This document shows, piece by piece, positions 6,597 through 15,996 of a stretch of DNA of 64,000 bases. The stretch comes from Sphingomonadaceae bacterium 3R27C6 (lineage in GTDB: Bacteria > Pseudomonadota > Alphaproteobacteria > Sphingomonadales > Sphingomonadaceae): assembly GCA_005503215.1 (NCBI GenBank), contig SCNS01000010.1, forward strand, positions 62,001-126,000, read 5' to 3'. Made by a program: the position numbers and the translations under genes. The notes beneath the pieces are model-generated. The model was not told where the DNA came from and did not search any database. It saw nothing but the letters and a program-made list of their open reading frames with translations. Positions within the stretch are counted from its first letter, which is position 1. Each line of letters starts with the position of its first letter.

Positions 6597-7127
6597 TTAG
6601 TCGCCGCCGGCGCCGCCGCCGGCACCACCGTTGCCGCCGCTGTCGCCGAAGCTGACAGTGCCGCTCGCCGCGATGTTGGTCGCTGCTTGGGTGTTGGCGT
6701 TGATGCCCGTGTTCCAGGCGGCGTTCAGAATGCCGGCATAGGCCGCGAAGGCGCTGCCGGTCACCGAGTTGTTGCCGCTCTGATAGCCGACATTCGTGTC
6801 GCTGTCGTCTTCACCATCCATGTCGACGACTTCGTCGAGATTCTGGTTGGTGTTGGTCGCGCTCAACGACTGGGTCGCAACAACGAAGCTGTTGCCGTTG
6901 AACGAACCATTGCCGTCATTGTCCTGATCGTCATCCGAGAAGGTGTCGGCGGCATTGTCCTGGACGAACAGGTCGATCAGGTCGTTGACGACGACGGTGT
7001 CGCTGTTGTTGCCAGAGGCACCGGTCGTGGTGTTGTCATTGTCCTGGTCTTGGCCCTGCGCGATCGCAGGTGCGGCCGAGACGGCAAGCGCCAGCGTCGA
7101 CACCGCCAGCATGACTTTCTTGATCAT
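6597..7127 (-). CDS. Secreted N/D/Q-rich low-complexity protein, candidate amyloid subunit (FapB/FapC-like)
   Basis: A 176-aa protein with a signal peptide (MIKKVMLAVSTLALAVSAAPAIAQ). The mature part is very rich in Asn, Asp, Gly, Ser and Thr, almost free of Lys, Arg and Cys, and ends in a Gly-rich tail (GGNGGAGGGAGGD). Residues around 120-160 read NSVTGSAFAAYAGILN and then WNTGINANTQAATNIA. This resembles the N-S...G-V-N..A-G..N.Q..N repeats of FapB/FapC amyloid subunits. I chose the ATG at 7127 because AAGGAGAG lies six bases upstream; an upstream in-frame extension has no signal peptide. It is first in the operon and separated from the rest by a hairpin, as expected for a highly expressed structural protein. 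Amyloid formation is inferred. Confidence 0.68.
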   Translation of the reverse strand: MIKKVMLAVSTLALAVSAAPAIAQGQDQDNDNTTTGASGNNSDTVVVNDLIDLFVQDNAADTFSDDDQDNDGNGSFNGNSFVVATQSLSATNTNQNLDEVVDMDGEDDSDTNVGYQSGNNSVTGSAFAAYAGILNAAWNTGINANTQAATNIAASGTVSFGDSGGNGGAGGGAGGD

Positions 7128-7160
7128 GGCTACTCTCCTTACAAAAGGGGATGGCGCGCG

Positions 7161-7209
7161 ATGCCGATCGGCATGGCTGATGCGGATCCTCCCCGACTCC
7201 GTCCGCATC
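7161..7209 (-). promoter_or_regulatory. Palindromes upstream of the Fap-like operon
   Basis: A perfect 14-bp palindrome ATGCCGATCGGCAT (7161-7174) and an inverted pair GATGCGGA/TCCGCATC (7179-7186 with 7202-7209) lie 35-80 bases upstream of the operon's first start codon. They could be an operator and a leader hairpin. No binding protein can be named. Confidence 0.4.
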
Positions 7210-7328
7210 GGTGCGAACAGGGCGATCATGGTCCGCCGCGGCATGACCCGCTTTGCGAATTGGCAATGTCGGGGGCGGAGAAATACCCAGATGATCTCGG
7301 TGGGTGGATTTGCTTGGGCCGGGTCCCG

Positions 7329-8165
7329 CTATGCGACGTCGGCGCGCATCGTCGTGCGTCCCGCCGCGTCGCGCGCCCACAATCGCGTCGCATCGCCATC
7401 GCGGGCGAGGCAGAGGTCGAAGGGCGCGCCGTCGATCAGCGGTGCCTCGGCGCGGAAGCCGAAACGGCGGGGGTTCGCACCGGGTGCGGTGCGCAGGAAG
7501 TGATCCATCAGCAAGGTTGCGATCAGCGGGCCGTGGACGACGAGTCCCGCATAGCCCTCGACACGCTGCGCATAGTCGCGGTCGTAGTGGATGCGGTGGG
7601 CGTTGAAGGTGAGCGCCGAATAGCGGAACAGGAGTACCGGATCGGGCGACAGGCTGCGCACCGCGTCGGCGGGCTCGGGTTCGATTGCTGCGGCCGGCGT
7701 GGACGCGGGCGCTGTTGTCGCGGGTTCGCGAAAGACGATGTCTTGCTCCTCGCGGATCGCGGCGACGCCATCCGCCGCAATGTCGTGGCGCAGCGTCACG
7801 AAGAGCAGGTCGCCGCTCGCACCGCGCTTGGGCTTGATCGCGTCGATCGTGGTGACGCGGGTCAGCGCGGCACCGACCGCGATCGGTGCGACGAACTCGA
7901 TGCGGCTGCCCGCCCACATGCGGCGCGGGAGCGGGACGGGCGGGAGCAGGCCCGCGCCGTCGCGGCGCGGGTGACCGTCGTCGCCGATCGCCGACCGGCG
8001 CGCGGTGGGCAGGAAATAGAGCCAATGGGCCAGCGGCGGCACGGTGCCCGGTGCCCAAGGCGAAACGTCGTGATCGAGCAGCGCCGCGAGCCCGGCGAGC
8101 GGTGCCGCGGTCGCGACATCCTCGCGCGTTTCGCTGCGACCGACCCAGGCGGAATAATCGTCCAC
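7329..8165 (-). CDS. MaoC-like/HTD2-type hydratase (FAS1-like dehydratase)
   Basis: A 278-aa protein of the mesaconyl-C4-CoA/3-methylfumaryl-CoA hydratase type with two hot-dog halves. The N-terminal half (about 1-130) carries PPLAHWLYFLPTARRS and PRRMWAGSRIEF. The C-terminal half (about 150-270) has FRYSALTFNAHRIHYDRDYA, in which N-x-H-x-I-H-x-D is the hydratase active-site signature. I take the GTG at 8165 (VDDYSAWVGRSETRED), four bases after the upstream stop; a longer reading to 8210 would overlap that gene by 40 bases. It is co-directional with an acyl-CoA dehydrogenase, so the pair probably oxidises a branched or dicarboxylic acyl-CoA. The exact substrate is unknown. Confidence 0.8.
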   Translation of the reverse strand: MDDYSAWVGRSETREDVATAAPLAGLAALLDHDVSPWAPGTVPPLAHWLYFLPTARRSAIGDDGHPRRDGAGLLPPVPLPRRMWAGSRIEFVAPIAVGAALTRVTTIDAIKPKRGASGDLLFVTLRHDIAADGVAAIREEQDIVFREPATTAPASTPAAAIEPEPADAVRSLSPDPVLLFRYSALTFNAHRIHYDRDYAQRVEGYAGLVVHGPLIATLLMDHFLRTAPGANPRRFGFRAEAPLIDGAPFDLCLARDGDATRLWARDAAGRTTMRADVA

Positions 8166-8169
8166 CGGC

Positions 8170-9333
8170 TCAGAAGCTCTTGGGCAGGCCGAGCGCGTGC
8201 GTCGCGACATGGCTGAGGATCAAATTCGTGCTGATCGGTGCGACCTGATAAAGCCGCGTCTCGCGAAACTTGCGCTCGATGTCATATTCCTCGGCAAAGC
8301 CGAAGCCGCCGTGGGTCTGGATACACATGTCGGCGGCGTACCAGCTCGCTTCGGACGCGAGCATCTTCGCCATATTCGCCTCGGTCCCGCCATCCTGCCC
8401 GGCGTCGAACAGGCGCGCTGCCTTGTCGACCATCTCGGCGGCGGCGGCGATCTGGACATAGGCGCGCGCGATCGGGAACTGGACACCCTGGTTCGTGCCG
8501 ATCGCGCGGCCAAAGACCTCGCGGTCCTTCGCATAAGCGGTGGCGCGGTCGATGAAGAAGCGCCCGTCGCCGATGCATTCGGAGGCGATGAGGATGCGTT
8601 CGGCGTTCATGCCCGACAGGATATAGCGAAACCCCTTGCCCTCCTCGCCGATCAAATTCGCGGCGGGGACTTCGAGGTCGTCGAAGAACAGCTCGGTCGT
8701 CGCATGGTTGAGCATCGTACGCACCGGGCGGATCGTCAGGCCCTTGCCCGCGGCCTCGCGCATGTCGACGAGCAACACGCTCATCCCGTCGGAGGGCTTG
8801 GCACAGGCCTCGCGCGGGGTGGTGCGGCAGAGCAGGATCATCAGGTCCGAATGTTCGGCGCGGCTGATCCAGATCTTCTGCCCGTTGACGATATATTTGT
8901 CGCCGACCCGCTTGGCGAAGGTGCGGATGCGCGTCGTGTCGGTGCCCGCGGTCGGCTCGGTGACGCCGAACGCCTGCAGGCGAAGCTCGCCCCGCGCGAT
9001 CGCGGGGAGATAGGCCTGCTTCTGCGCCTCCGACCCATGTTTTAGCAAGGTGCCCATCGTGTACATCTGCGCATGGCAGGCGCCGCCGTTGCAGCCCGAC
9101 CGATGGATTTCCTCAAGCACCGCGGTCGCGGCGCCGAGGCCGAGGCCCGACCCACCATATTGTTCGGGGATCAGGACCGAGAGGAAACCCGCCTCGGTGA
9201 GCGTGCGGACGAACTCGGTCGGATAGATGCGGTCGCGGTCGAGGCGCTGCCAATATTCGCCGGGGAAATCGGCGCACAGGCGGCGTACCGCGTCGCGGAT
9301 TTCGGGATGGCTCTGCGGCTGGGCTTCGGACAT
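8170..9333 (-). CDS. Acyl-CoA dehydrogenase
   Basis: A 387-aa FAD enzyme that introduces a 2,3-double bond into an acyl-CoA. The helical N-terminal domain (1-120) is followed by the middle beta domain with AFGVTEPTAGTDTTRIRTFA and KIWISRAEHSDLMILL, both standard ACAD signatures. The C-terminal helical domain has FGRAIGTNQGVQFPIA and the flavin-contacting QTHGGFGFAEEYDIERKFRE. The Glu of EEYDIER sits where many family members have their catalytic base. Length is typical. It lies four bases upstream of the MaoC-like hydratase, and dehydrogenation followed by hydration is a sensible two-step sequence. Confidence 0.92.
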   Translation of the reverse strand: MSEAQPQSHPEIRDAVRRLCADFPGEYWQRLDRDRIYPTEFVRTLTEAGFLSVLIPEQYGGSGLGLGAATAVLEEIHRSGCNGGACHAQMYTMGTLLKHGSEAQKQAYLPAIARGELRLQAFGVTEPTAGTDTTRIRTFAKRVGDKYIVNGQKIWISRAEHSDLMILLCRTTPREACAKPSDGMSVLLVDMREAAGKGLTIRPVRTMLNHATTELFFDDLEVPAANLIGEEGKGFRYILSGMNAERILIASECIGDGRFFIDRATAYAKDREVFGRAIGTNQGVQFPIARAYVQIAAAAEMVDKAARLFDAGQDGGTEANMAKMLASEASWYAADMCIQTHGGFGFAEEYDIERKFRETRLYQVAPISTNLILSHVATHALGLPKSF

Positions 9334-9408
9334 CGGCGTCTGGCTCTCCCCTGATCGTCGGGGAGAGCCTTAGGATGCGAAGCTGTTTCGGTGCAACTGA
9401 AACAAGCG

Positions 9409-11088
9409 CTAGATGCTCGGCAGGTCGAGACCCTTTTCGCGCGCGCAGTCGATCGCGATGTCATAGCCCGCGTCGGCGTGGCGCATCACGCCCGTGCCGG
9501 GGTCGTTCCACAGCACGCGTTCGAGACGCTTCGCCGCTTCGGGGGTGCCGTCGGCGACGATGACCATGCCGCTGTGCTGCGAATAGCCCATGCCGACCCC
9601 GCCGCCGTGGTGGAGCGACACCCAGGTCGCGCCCGACGCGGTGTTGAGCAGCGCGTTGAGTAGCGGCCAGTCGGACACGGCATCCGACCCGTCGCGCATC
9701 GCCTCGGTCTCGCGGTTCGGCGACGCGACCGAACCCGAATCGAGATGGTCGCGCCCGATGACGACAGGCGCCTTGAGCTCGCCCGACGCCACCATCTCGT
9801 TGAACGCGAGGCCGAGGCGGTGGCGATCGCCGAGCCCGACCCAGCAGATGCGCGCGGGCAGGCCCTGGAACTGGATCTTCTCGCGCGCCATGTCGAGCCA
9901 GTTATGGAGGTGCTTATTGTCGGGGAGCAGTTCCTTCACCTTGGCGTCGGTCTTGTAGATGTCCTCGGGATCGCCCGAGAGCGCGACCCAGCGGAAGGGG
10001 CCAATGCCGCGGCAGAAGAGCGGGCGGACATAGGCGGGGACAAAGCCCGGGAAGTCGAAGGCATTTTCGACGCCTTCGTCCTTCGCAACCTGACGGATAT
10101 TGTTGCCATAGTCGGTCGTCGGGACGCCCGCCGCCTGCAGGTCGAGCATCGCCTGGACATGCACAGCCATCGAGGCTTTGGCAGCCTTGGCGACCGTGGC
10201 CGGGTCGCTCTCGCGCTTCGAAAACCACTCGTCGAGCGTCCAGCCCGCCGGGAGGTAGCCGTTGACCGGATCGTGCGCCGAGGTCTGGTCGGTGAGCAGG
10301 TCGGGGCGGATGCCGCGGCGGACGATCTCGGGCAGGATTTCGGCGGCGTTTCCGAGCAGGCCGACCGAGACGGGCTTACCCTCGGCGTGGCTGGCTTCGA
10401 TCATCGCGATCGCTTCGTCGATGCTGTTCGCCTGCTTGTCGAGATAGCCGGTGCGCAGGCGCATCTCGATGCGGCTCGGCTGGCATTCGATCGCGAGGCA
10501 CGATGCGCCCGCCATTACCGCCGCGAGCGGCTGCGCGCCGCCCATGCCGCCGAGGCCGGCGGTGAGCAGCCAGCGCCCTGCGAGGCTGCCGCCATAATGC
10601 TGGCGGCCCATTTCGACGAAGGTTTCGTAAGTGCCCTGAACGATGCCCTGACTGCCGATGTAGATCCAGCTGCCCGCGGTCATCTGGCCGTACATCATCA
10701 GGCCCTTTTTATCGAGCTCGTGGAAATGATCCCAGTTCGCCCATTCGGGGACGAGGTTCGAATTGGCGAGCAGCACGCGCGGCGCATTCTCGTGTGTGCG
10801 GAAAACGCCGACGGGCTTGCCCGACTGGATGAGGAGGGTCTCGTTTCCTTCGAGCCGCTTCAGCGTCTCGACGATCCGGTCATAGCTGTCCCAGTCGCGC
10901 GCGGCGCGGCCGATGCCGCCATAGACGACGAGTTCGTGCGGCGCCTCGGCGACGTCGGGGTGGAGATTGTTCATCAGCATCCGCATCGGCGCTTCGGTGA
11001 GCCAGCTTTTCGCGCTGATCTCGGGGCCGGTCGCCGGGCGGATCACGCGGCTGTTGTCGAGCCTCTGATTGAGGGGGCGGGTGGTCAT
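9409..11088 (-). CDS. hutU: Urocanate hydratase
   Basis: A 559-aa cytosolic enzyme that turns urocanate into 4-imidazolone-5-propanoate using tightly bound NAD. The family signatures are intact: [40 protein letters not shown] (NAD-binding loop) and [20 protein letters not shown] near the C-terminus. Length matches the usual 555-560. The ATG at 11088 has AAAGGAAAA upstream and overlaps the hutG stop by four bases. It is the last gene of the hutI-hutH-hutG-hutU run, and the third protein of the pathway order is thus encoded last. Confidence 0.97.
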   Translation of the reverse strand: MTTRPLNQRLDNSRVIRPATGPEISAKSWLTEAPMRMLMNNLHPDVAEAPHELVVYGGIGRAARDWDSYDRIVETLKRLEGNETLLIQSGKPVGVFRTHENAPRVLLANSNLVPEWANWDHFHELDKKGLMMYGQMTAGSWIYIGSQGIVQGTYETFVEMGRQHYGGSLAGRWLLTAGLGGMGGAQPLAAVMAGASCLAIECQPSRIEMRLRTGYLDKQANSIDEAIAMIEASHAEGKPVSVGLLGNAAEILPEIVRRGIRPDLLTDQTSAHDPVNGYLPAGWTLDEWFSKRESDPATVAKAAKASMAVHVQAMLDLQAAGVPTTDYGNNIRQVAKDEGVENAFDFPGFVPAYVRPLFCRGIGPFRWVALSGDPEDIYKTDAKVKELLPDNKHLHNWLDMAREKIQFQGLPARICWVGLGDRHRLGLAFNEMVASGELKAPVVIGRDHLDSGSVASPNRETEAMRDGSDAVSDWPLLNALLNTASGATWVSLHHGGGVGMGYSQHSGMVIVADGTPEAAKRLERVLWNDPGTGVMRHADAGYDIAIDCAREKGLDLPSI

Positions 11089-11888
11089 GCTTTTCCTTTC
11101 GCAAAATCGAGGGTCGCGGCGATCACTTGCTCCAGAACGGGCCGGATCGCGGGATTGGGGTCGAGGGGTGATGGCCAGTTGGCGTGGGTGATTTCGGCGG
11201 GCTCGGTCATGTAACCGCGCTGCGCGAGCTCCATCTGGATCGTATGGATGCCTTCGTCGGGACGGCCATAGTGGCGCGTCGTCCAGCCGCCCTTGAAGCG
11301 GCCGTTGACGACATGGCTCTTGCCGCTCGCGGCGCAGATGTTCGCGACGATCGTTTCGAGTTCGGGGGCTGCGGTCGCGCCGCCGTTGGTGCCGATATTG
11401 AACTGCGGCAGCTCGCCGTCGAACAGGCGCGGGACGTGGCTGCGGATCGAATGCGCGTCGTAGAGCACGACTTTGCCGTGCGCCGATTTCAGACGGTCGA
11501 GTTCCTGGGTCAGCGTATCGTGATAGGGTCGGTGGTAAGAGTTCAGCCGCTGCATGATCTCCGCCTCGTCCGGCGCGTCGAAACGATAGAGCGGATCGCC
11601 GTCGAAGGTCGTCGTCGGGCACAGCTCGGTCGTCGCCTGTCCCGGATAGAGCGAGGCGCCCGACGGATCGCGGTTCATGTCGATCACGCTGCGCGAGATA
11701 TCGGTCGCGACGAGCGTTGCGCCCCGATCGGCAGCGAAGGCGTACAGCTCGGCGATATACCAGTCGGTGTCGATCTGTGCATGCCAGGGCGAGATAAACT
11801 GCTCGTCGAGTCCCGCGAGGTCGGTGCCGCCATGGGGGAAGGCGATGACGAGCGGCGCGTCGCCGCGATGGACGCGCAGCCAGTCCAT
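11085..11888 (-). CDS. hutG: N-formylglutamate deformylase
   Basis: A 267-aa enzyme that hydrolyses N-formyl-glutamate to glutamate and formate, the last step of the five-step histidine route. It carries the formylglutamate amidohydrolase signatures [55 protein letters not shown] and [10 protein letters not shown]; these include metal-binding His and Asp residues. The start overlaps the hutH stop by one base (TGATG) and its stop overlaps hutU (ATGA), so the operon is tightly coupled. Its presence together with hutF shows that formiminoglutamate is deiminated rather than directly hydrolysed. Confidence 0.95.
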   Translation of the reverse strand: MDWLRVHRGDAPLVIAFPHGGTDLAGLDEQFISPWHAQIDTDWYIAELYAFAADRGATLVATDISRSVIDMNRDPSGASLYPGQATTELCPTTTFDGDPLYRFDAPDEAEIMQRLNSYHRPYHDTLTQELDRLKSAHGKVVLYDAHSIRSHVPRLFDGELPQFNIGTNGGATAAPELETIVANICAASGKSHVVNGRFKGGWTTRHYGRPDEGIHTIQMELAQRGYMTEPAEITHANWPSPLDPNPAIRPVLEQVIAATLDFAKGKA

Positions 11889-13408
11889 CAGCCGAGGCCT
11901 GGCAGGGCCGCGGGAACCGCGGCGACGAGGCTGCCCGACCGGACCAGCGTGGTGGCGGCCTCCATGTCGGGGTGGAAATGGCGGTCGTCTTCGAGCGTGG
12001 GTACCTCAGCGCGCAGATGCTTGTGCGCGGCTTCGAGCACGTCGCTCGATTTCAGCGGCGCGTGGAAATCGATGCCCTGACACGCGGCGAGCAATTCGAT
12101 GCCTATCACCGCGCTGGCGTTGTCGGCCATGTCGAGCAGGCGGCGCGCGCCGTGCGCGGCCATCGAGACATGATCCTCCTGATTGGCCGAGGTCGGGATC
12201 GAGTCGACGCTGGCGGGATAGGCGCGCTGCTTGTTCTCGCTGACCAGCGCGGCGGCGGTGACCTGCGGGATCATGAAGCCCGAGTTGAGCCCGGGGCGCG
12301 GGGTCAGGAAGGCGGGGAGTCCCGACAGCGCCGGATCGACGAGCATCGCGATGCGGCGCTCCGAAATCGAGCCGATCTCGCACAAGGCCATCGCGATCAT
12401 GTCGGCGGCGAAGGCGACGGGTTCGGCGTGGAAATTGCCGCCCGACAGTGCTTCGTCGGTATCGGCGAAGATCAGCGGATTGTCCGACACGCCGTTCGCC
12501 TCGATGCCGAGCGTCGTGCCGGCCTGCCGCAGCAGGTCGAGCACGGCGCCCATCACCTGCGGCTGGCAGCGGAGGCAGTACGGGTCCTGCACGCGCGGAT
12601 CGTCGACCGCATGCGAGGCACGGATCGCCGATCCCGCCATCAGGCCGCGCAGCGTATCGCCGACCTCGCGCTGCCCGGCATGGCCGCGCAAGGCATGGAT
12701 GCGCGCGTCGAAGGGCGCGTCGGAGCCTTTGGCCGCCTCGGTCGAGAGCGCGCCGGTGATCAATGCCGAGCGGAAGACGGTCTCGGCGCGAAACAGGCCG
12801 GCGAGCGCATTGGCGGTCGAGAATTGGGTGCCGTTGAGGAGCGCGAGGCCTTCCTTGGGTCCGAGGTCGAGCGGGACGAGGCCGGCCTGCGCGAGCGCAT
12901 CGGCGGCAGGCAGCGATTTGCCGCCAACCTCGATCGTGCCGACGCCGATCATCGCCGCCGCCATATGCGACAGTGGCGCGAGGTCGCCGCTCGCGCCGAC
13001 CGAGCCTTGCGACGGGACGACCGGGGTCAGCCCCTTCGCGAGCATCGCTTCGATCATCGCAACGGTTTCGCGCTTCACCCCCGAAGCGCCCATGCCGAAG
13101 CTCGCGAGTTTGAGCGCCATCATCAACCGCACGATCGGGGCGGGCGAGGGTGCGCCGGTGCCCGCGGCATGGCTGAGCACGATATTGCGCTGGAGCGTCG
13201 ACAGTTCGTCGTCGGCGATGCGGACGCTCGCGAGCTTTCCGAAGCCGGTGTTGATGCCATAGACGGGCGCGCCCTTGGCGACGATCCGCGCGACCGCGGC
13301 GGCGCTGGCGTCGATTGCATCCCATGCATCGGCGCTCAGTTCAGCGCTCGCGCCCTCATAAATTTCGCGCCAGTCGGCGAGCGTGATGGCGCCGGGGGTG
13401 ATGATCAT
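11888..13408 (-). CDS. hutH: Histidine ammonia-lyase
   Basis: A 506-aa enzyme that removes ammonia from L-histidine to give urocanate, the first step of the pathway. The Ala-Ser-Gly triad that self-cyclises to the MIO cofactor is seen in [18 protein letters not shown]. The substrate loop [11 protein letters not shown] near residue 55 and [25 protein letters not shown] and [17 protein letters not shown] are all family signatures. Length is normal (about 505-510). The ATG at 13408 has AAGGACGGACA upstream and overlaps the hutI stop by four bases. Confidence 0.97.
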   Translation of the reverse strand: MIITPGAITLADWREIYEGASAELSADAWDAIDASAAAVARIVAKGAPVYGINTGFGKLASVRIADDELSTLQRNIVLSHAAGTGAPSPAPIVRLMMALKLASFGMGASGVKRETVAMIEAMLAKGLTPVVPSQGSVGASGDLAPLSHMAAAMIGVGTIEVGGKSLPAADALAQAGLVPLDLGPKEGLALLNGTQFSTANALAGLFRAETVFRSALITGALSTEAAKGSDAPFDARIHALRGHAGQREVGDTLRGLMAGSAIRASHAVDDPRVQDPYCLRCQPQVMGAVLDLLRQAGTTLGIEANGVSDNPLIFADTDEALSGGNFHAEPVAFAADMIAMALCEIGSISERRIAMLVDPALSGLPAFLTPRPGLNSGFMIPQVTAAALVSENKQRAYPASVDSIPTSANQEDHVSMAAHGARRLLDMADNASAVIGIELLAACQGIDFHAPLKSSDVLEAAHKHLRAEVPTLEDDRHFHPDMEAATTLVRSGSLVAAVPAALPGLG

Positions 13409-14589
13409 TGTCCGTCCTTGATGCGTTGGTGAAGCGGGTTGAAGCCGATGCGGTAGACGAGCTCGGCGGGATCGCTGACGTCCCAGATCGCGAGGTCGCA
13501 CGCCTTGCCGGTCTCGAGCGTGCCGACCTCTGCGGAAAGGCCGAGCGCGGCGGCGGCGTTGACCGTGACGCCGCGCAGCGCCTCGACCACCGTCAGCCCG
13601 AACAAAGTCGCACCCATGTTGAGCATGAGCAGCAGCGAGGTGGTCGGCGAGGTGCCGGGGTTGTTGTCGGTCGCGAGCGCGATGCGCGTGCCGTGGCGGC
13701 GCATCGCCTCGACCGGCGGCAATTTGGTTTCGTGCATGAAATAATAGGCGCCGGGGAGCAGCACCGCGACGGTGCCCGCCGCGGCCATCGCGCGGACATC
13801 GTCTTCGGTCGCATGTTCGAGATGGTCGGCCGACAGCGCCCCGTGCAGCGCGGCGAGCGCGCTGCCGTGGAGCGCCGACAATTGTTCGGCGTGGAGCTTG
13901 ACCGCGAGGCCGTGCGCCTTTGCGGTTTCGATCACGCGCTCGCATTGCGCGGGCGAGAAGCCGATGCCTTCGCAAAAGGCGTCGACGGCGGTCGCGATCG
14001 GTGCGGCGGCGGGGATCATCTCGCCCACGACAAGGTCGATATAGGCGTCGCTGTCGCCCTTAAATTCGGGGGGCAGGGCATGCGCGCCGAGGAAGGTCGG
14101 CTCGACGCGGATATTGCGGCGCTCGCCAAGCGCGCGCGCGGCGCGCAGCATCTTGAGTTCGTCCGCAGTCGACAGGCCATAGCCCGATTTGACCTCGATC
14201 GTCGTGACCCCCTCGGCGATCAGCGCGTCGAGGCGGGGGAGGGCGCTATCGACGAGATCGGCTTCGCTCGCCTCGCGCGTCGCGCGCATCGTCGAGACGA
14301 TGCCGCCGCCCGCGCGCGCAATTTCCTCATAGCTCGCGCCCGCCAGCCGCATCGCCCATTCGTTCGCACGATTTCCGCCATGGACGAGATGGGTGTGGCA
14401 ATCGATCAGGCCGGGGGTGATCAGCCGGCCTTCGCAATCGACGACCTTTTGGGCGGTCGCCGGGGCGCCGTCGGCGGGGCCGGCGTAGATGATCCGGCCC
14501 TCCTTCGCCGCCACGACGCCATCGTCGATCAGGCCGAGGGTGTCATCGGCCATCGTTGCGAGTCGGGCGTTCGTCCAGAGTTGCTCCAT
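13405..14589 (-). CDS. hutI: Imidazolonepropionase
   Basis: An amidohydrolase of about 394 aa that opens imidazolone-propanoate to N-formimino-glutamate. The metal-binding [12 protein letters not shown] motif, the substrate segment [19 protein letters not shown], and the C-terminal [21 protein letters not shown] with its metal Asp are intact. Two starts compete: ATG 14589 (MEQLWTNAR), used here, and ATG 14616, whose codon lies inside the 18-bp palindrome and which adds nine residues. Neither has a clear Shine-Dalgarno site. It is the first gene of the operon and diverges from hutF. Confidence 0.93.
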   Translation of the reverse strand: MEQLWTNARLATMADDTLGLIDDGVVAAKEGRIIYAGPADGAPATAQKVVDCEGRLITPGLIDCHTHLVHGGNRANEWAMRLAGASYEEIARAGGGIVSTMRATREASEADLVDSALPRLDALIAEGVTTIEVKSGYGLSTADELKMLRAARALGERRNIRVEPTFLGAHALPPEFKGDSDAYIDLVVGEMIPAAAPIATAVDAFCEGIGFSPAQCERVIETAKAHGLAVKLHAEQLSALHGSALAALHGALSADHLEHATEDDVRAMAAAGTVAVLLPGAYYFMHETKLPPVEAMRRHGTRIALATDNNPGTSPTTSLLLMLNMGATLFGLTVVEALRGVTVNAAAALGLSAEVGTLETGKACDLAIWDVSDPAELVYRIGFNPLHQRIKDGQ

Positions 14590-14614
14590 CTGGACAGTGT
14601 CGTTCGAATGCGCC

Positions 14615-14632
14615 ATTATGTCTAGACATAAT
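14615..14632. promoter_or_regulatory. Probable HutC operator (18-bp perfect palindrome)
   Basis: ATTATGTCTAGACATAAT is its own reverse complement and sits between the divergent hutI and hutF genes, 18 bases before the hutF start codon. GntR/HutC repressors bind palindromes of this size, and a hutC gene is present downstream of hutF. Urocanate is the usual inducer of HutC. The assignment is inference from position and symmetry. Confidence 0.75.
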
Positions 14633-14649
14633 ATTGAGGACGAAAGACG

Positions 14650-15996
14650 ATGGCTCTCTGGTTCGAACGCGCGTGGCTCGGCAGCGAATGGAAAAAGGAC
14701 GTGCGCCTGCGCATCGCCGACGGCCGGATTTCGGTGGTCGAGGTCGGCGTCGAGGCGGCTGAGGGCGATGATCGTCACCGCGTCGGCTTGCCGGGGCTTT
14801 GCAACGTCCACAGCCACGGGTTCCAGCGCGGGATGGCGGGGCTTTCGGAGCGCCGCAGCCGGCCCGACGACAATTTCTGGAGCTGGCGCGAGATCATGTA
14901 CCGCTTCCTCGACCGGCTGACGCCCGAGGATGTCGCGGCGATCACCGCGCAAGCCTATGCCGAAATGCTCGAAACGGGTTTCACCCGCGTCGGCGAGTTT
15001 CACTATCTGCACCATGACCCGGCAGGCGCGGCCTATGCCGATCGCGCCGAGATGGCGGGTGCGATTGCGCAGGCGACTGCGGCGACCGGCATCGGTTTGA
15101 CGCTGCTCCCGGTTTTCTATGCGCACGGCAATTTTGGTGCCGCCGCGCCGAGCCCGGGGCAGCGGCGCTTCCTCAACGACGTCGACGGATTTGCGGCGCT
15201 GCTCGACGCATCGCGGCCCAAGCTCTCGGGCGACGCCAATATCGGCGTTGCGCCGCATTCGCTGCGCGCGGTGACGCCCGATGAACTCGCGGCGCTGCTG
15301 GCGCTCTCGTTGGCGGGGCCGGTGCATATCCACGCCGCCGAACAGGTGAAGGAGGTTGCCGACTGCGTCGCGTGGAGCGGCGCACGCCCGGTCGAATGGC
15401 TGCTCGACAACGCCAACGTCGACGAACGCTGGTGCCTGATCCATTCGACCCACCTCGACGCGAAAGAAGTCCAGCGGCTCGCCGCGAGCGGCGCGGTCGC
15501 GGGGCTGTGCCCGATCACCGAGGGCAATCTGGGCGACGGCATTTTCCCCGCGGTCGATTACCTCGCCGCGGGCGGTCGCTTCGGGATCGGCACCGACAGC
15601 AATATCCTCGTCGACGCGGCGCAGGAGCTCCGCGCGCTCGAATATTCGCAGCGTTTGGCGCAGCGGGCGCGGGCGTTACTGGCGGACGAGGCCTCGCCCT
15701 TCGTCGGCGCGAATCTGTTTGCGCGCGCGGTGCAGGGCGGGGCGCAGGCGCTGGGTGTGCCCGCCGGGCTGGCCGTCGGCCATGCCGCCGACATCGTCTC
15801 GCTCGACCTCGATCACCCCGCCTTTGCCGGAACCGACGATGCGACGCTGCTCGACCGCTGGATCTTCGCCGCGCGTGCGGGCGCGGTGGACAGCGTGTGG
15901 CGCGCGGGCGTCAAGCGCGTCGCGAAGGGGCGCCATGTCGATGCCGATGCCATCGGCGCCGCCTATCGCGGCTGCGTCGCGCGGCTGCTGACGTGA
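14650..15996 (+). CDS. hutF: Formimidoylglutamate deiminase
   Basis: A 448-aa amidohydrolase that converts N-formimino-L-glutamate to N-formyl-L-glutamate plus ammonia. The metal site is seen in [18 protein letters not shown], later in [12 protein letters not shown] and HSTHLDAKE, and in the Asp of [10 protein letters not shown]. The segment [14 protein letters not shown] is characteristic of HutF. GAGGACGAAAG precedes the ATG. Its stop overlaps the hutC start as GTGA, so regulator and enzyme are made together. The hutG product completes the route to glutamate and formate. Confidence 0.95.
   Translation: MALWFERAWLGSEWKKDVRLRIADGRISVVEVGVEAAEGDDRHRVGLPGLCNVHSHGFQRGMAGLSERRSRPDDNFWSWREIMYRFLDRLTPEDVAAITAQAYAEMLETGFTRVGEFHYLHHDPAGAAYADRAEMAGAIAQATAATGIGLTLLPVFYAHGNFGAAAPSPGQRRFLNDVDGFAALLDASRPKLSGDANIGVAPHSLRAVTPDELAALLALSLAGPVHIHAAEQVKEVADCVAWSGARPVEWLLDNANVDERWCLIHSTHLDAKEVQRLAASGAVAGLCPITEGNLGDGIFPAVDYLAAGGRFGIGTDSNILVDAAQELRALEYSQRLAQRARALLADEASPFVGANLFARAVQGGAQALGVPAGLAVGHAADIVSLDLDHPAFAGTDDATLLDRWIFAARAGAVDSVWRAGVKRVAKGRHVDADAIGAAYRGCVARLLT

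Noticed and set aside
7022..7127. Asp/Asn-rich part of the 6597 protein considered as an RTX calcium-binding protein
   Set aside because: The GGxGxDxxx nonapeptide repeat is absent. The acidic and Asn residues are irregularly spaced, and the N-terminal Sec signal is not used by type I RTX proteins.
6687..8216. 509-codon plus-strand frame opposite the candidate amyloid gene and the MaoC-like gene
   Set aside because: It runs across two well-supported genes and an intergenic region, has no signal or domain, and its translation has the Arg/Val/Gly pattern typical of antisense frames in GC-rich DNA.
14615..14632. 18-bp palindrome considered as a phage or transposon attachment site
   Set aside because: No integrase, no direct repeats and no mobile genes nearby. 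Its place between divergent hut units makes an operator far more likely.
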